DNA from: CAIWHR01 sp963823215
GTDB lineage: Bacteria; Pseudomonadota; Gammaproteobacteria; Burkholderiales; Casimicrobiaceae
Direction of reading: 5' to 3'
Assembly (NCBI GenBank): GCA_963823215.1
Contig: CAWGKT010000012.1
Coordinates: 930,001 to 994,000 of the forward strand
DNA: 64,000 bases
The translations under genes were made by a program, and so were the position numbers. How positions within the stretch are numbered: the first letter of the stretch is position 1; each line of letters opens with the position of its first letter. Positions 62,692 through 64,000 of the stretch are shown in pieces. Below the pieces are notes generated by a model. It did no database searches, was not told the DNA's origin, and saw only the letters and a program-made list of their open reading frames with translations.

Positions 62692-63663
62692 ATGTCGGCC
62701 GAACCGATGAACCTGCCTGCCGAGAACATCGGACTTGCCCTCAACATCAGCGCCGTGGAGCGCGAGGCAGGGCTGTCGAAGGACGTCCTGCGGATGTGGG
62801 AGCGCCGCTACGGCTTCCCGAAGCCGTTGCGTGATGACAATGGCGAGCGCCGGTATTCGGTCGCTGAGGTCGCCAAGCTGCGCGCGATCAAGCGGCTGAT
62901 GGACGTCGGGCTGCGTCCGGGCAAGATCATTCACCACACGCAGGAAGAGTTGGACGCACTGGCCGAAGGGCGGATCGCGACCCGCCGCGAGCAGGCGGCC
63001 CCCGCGGTCGAGGGCGAGATTCTGGCGCTGTTGGCGCGACACGATGCGCCGGCACTGCAGAACGCGTTCGCGAACCTGCTGATGCGGCAGGGGCTGCAAC
63101 GGTTCGTACTCGAGTCGCTGACCTCTCTCAACCACGCCGTCGGCGAAGCCTGGATGCGGGGGAATCTCGCGGTGTTCGAGGAGCACCTCTACACGGAGCA
63201 GATGCAGGCGGCGCTGCGCACCGGAATCAACGCCTTTCCGCGGCAGATTGGCGCTCCCAGGGTGTTGCTGACCACGTTCCCCGGCGAGCAGCACGCAGTG
63301 GGTCTGTTGATGGTCGAGGCGCTGCTCGTGCCGGAAGGAGCGCAGTGCATTTCGCTCGGCGTGCAGACGCCGATCGAGGACATCCGGCGCGCCGCGGTCG
63401 CGCACGATGTGCACGTCGTGGCCTTGTCCTTTTCCGGCGCGTTTCCCGTGCGCCAGGCGGGCGAGGGTCTCGCCTCGTTGCGCCGCCAGTTGCCGCAGGG
63501 AGTTGCCGTGTGGGCGGGCGGCGAGATGACCCGCCGCATGCGCAAGGCGCTGCCGGGAGTGGTACTCATTCCGGATATCGCGGCAACGCCCGCGGCGCTG
63601 AAGGCCTGGCGAACGCAGGGGCATGCCGCGGCGCATGTTCCGCTGCCGAGCGCGACGCGCTGA
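62692..63663 (+). CDS. MerR-family regulator with B12-binding domain (CarH/LitR-like)
   Basis: A 323-residue protein. The MerR DNA-binding domain (about 17-85) includes LSKDVLRMWERRYGFPKPLR and RRYSVAEVAKLRAIKRL. A helical cap (about 105-185) contains W154 and E164-H165, fitting the Wx9EH motif of CarH photoreceptors, and the Rossmann part has ExHxxG as E199-H201-G204. Known relatives use adenosylcobalamin to repress carotenoid or photolyase genes in the dark. ATG 62692 or 62707. No such target lies in the window. Confidence 0.85.
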   Translation: MSAEPMNLPAENIGLALNISAVEREAGLSKDVLRMWERRYGFPKPLRDDNGERRYSVAEVAKLRAIKRLMDVGLRPGKIIHHTQEELDALAEGRIATRREQAAPAVEGEILALLARHDAPALQNAFANLLMRQGLQRFVLESLTSLNHAVGEAWMRGNLAVFEEHLYTEQMQAALRTGINAFPRQIGAPRVLLTTFPGEQHAVGLLMVEALLVPEGAQCISLGVQTPIEDIRRAAVAHDVHVVALSFSGAFPVRQAGEGLASLRRQLPQGVAVWAGGEMTRRMRKALPGVVLIPDIAATPAALKAWRTQGHAAAHVPLPSATR

Positions 63664-63912
63664 TCCCGTGGAACGCGCCGGGTCCAAGGACCGCTATTTC
63701 TTTTCCGAGCGGACCATTGTCGCGAGACGACAACACCAAAAAGTGTCGGGCCACGGCGACGATTTGCCGCAAATTGTGATTGTTGTTTGAATCCGTCACG
63801 AAAATGGTCCCAAAACCAGATGTTCGTCGCCCTTTCCTGTCGACCGGGCTTGCCGCATGGCCGCCCTCAGGCGCATCATTCGTACCTGTGAAGATATGAA
63901 CAAAGGTGCGAA
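63664..63912 (+). other. Intergenic region without recognised gene
   Basis: About 250 bp between the MerR gene and the edge gene. It is less GC-rich near 63730-63800 (CACCAAAAAGTG, ATTGTGATTGTTGTTTGAAT), suggesting a promoter or operator region, but no certain motif was found. Confidence 0.4.
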
Positions 63913-64000
63913 ATGGGCCGACATGCCCAGTGCGCGTGGATAATTCGGGCTTTTGCAGTCGCGCTCGCCATGGCGAGCCCGACGTTCGCCGTCGCCGCCG
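63913..64000 (+). CDS. Start of a secreted protein, cut by the window edge
   Basis: From ATG 63913 (AAGG about seven bases upstream) the frame reads MGRHAQCAWIIRAFAVALAM then ASPTFAVAA to the last base. This is a basic start, a hydrophobic core and an AxA-type cleavage site, a normal signal peptide. The mature part is outside the window, so no function can be proposed. Confidence 0.55.
   Translation, partial: MGRHAQCAWIIRAFAVALAMASPTFAVAA

Overview
The window is GC-rich, densely coded DNA from a betaproteobacterium, most likely a member of the Burkholderiales or a close relative. The evidence is gene order and family content: the ubiK-comM pair beside a sigma54/NtrC-type promoter, a DUF3683 FAD/FeS oxidase followed by a HIT protein, rpe-gph-trpEGDC, dacC-dat-(DUF493)-lipB-lipA, a Bug/TctC-type periplasmic binding protein and a DUF3563 protein. 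No plasmid or phage replication genes are seen.

Layout. 1-3.1 kb: NtrC-type promoter region reading out of the left edge, ubiK, comM and two small genes. 3.1-7.6 kb (minus strand): Bug receptor, menB, two overlapping mini-ORF repeats, a menE-like ligase and a LysR regulator. 7.8-10.1 kb: kbl-tdh (threonine to glycine). 10.1-13.25 kb: a rearranged accessory patch with a deleted partial copy of the downstream FAD oxidase, a broken acyl-carrier-protein gene, an MBOAT acyltransferase, a VOC protein and an IS91-type transposase remnant. 13.26-21.8 kb: FAD/FeS oxidase, HIT protein, an unrecognised 542-aa protein, a YyaL-type protein and cytochrome c. 21.8-26.6 kb: glycine riboswitch, terminator and gcvT-gcvH-gcvP. 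26.6-34.5 kb: dacC, dat, flavin reductase, cfa, DUF493, lipB, lipA, mltA, a 45-aa membrane protein and apaG. 34.5-40.1 kb: rpe, gph, a probable trp leader peptide and trpEGDC. 40.1-45.2 kb: a Ugp/Mal-type ABC importer ending in an EEP-family phosphodiesterase. 45.2-50.5 kb: one methyltransferase and three glycosyltransferases. 50.6-54.0 kb (minus): ECF sigma factor, small zinc-finger protein, thiS, thiG, a secreted protein and trmB. 54.1-61.6 kb: a putative tRNA-Met island with an amidohydrolase, a wrecked acyl-CoA dehydrogenase, a MaoC-type hydratase, an IlvD/Edd dehydratase, a YajD nuclease, an ABC permease fragment and IS elements. 61.6-64 kb: tRNA-Met(CAT), a TauE/SafE exporter, a CarH-like MerR/B12 regulator and the start of a secreted protein.

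Several blocks form one metabolic theme. Tdh and Kbl make glycine and acetyl-CoA from threonine. The glycine-sensing riboswitch controls the glycine cleavage system, and LipB/LipA supply the lipoyl group that GcvH needs.

The most notable observations are: (1) two tandem mini-ORFs linking menB to menE by stop/start overlaps; (2) an imperfect direct repeat of the tRNA-Met 3' end, followed by a displaced terminator, that delimits a 7.5-kb island; (3) three mutually compensating frameshifts in gcvP, plus single frameshifts at the 5' ends of the ugpB- and ugpE-like genes, all shifting the same way; (4) the recombined FAD-oxidase/ACP scar at 10.3-10.6 kb; (5) a CarH-type Wx9EH B12 photoreceptor signature in the MerR protein. 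The frameshifts may be sequencing or assembly errors; the sequence alone cannot decide.
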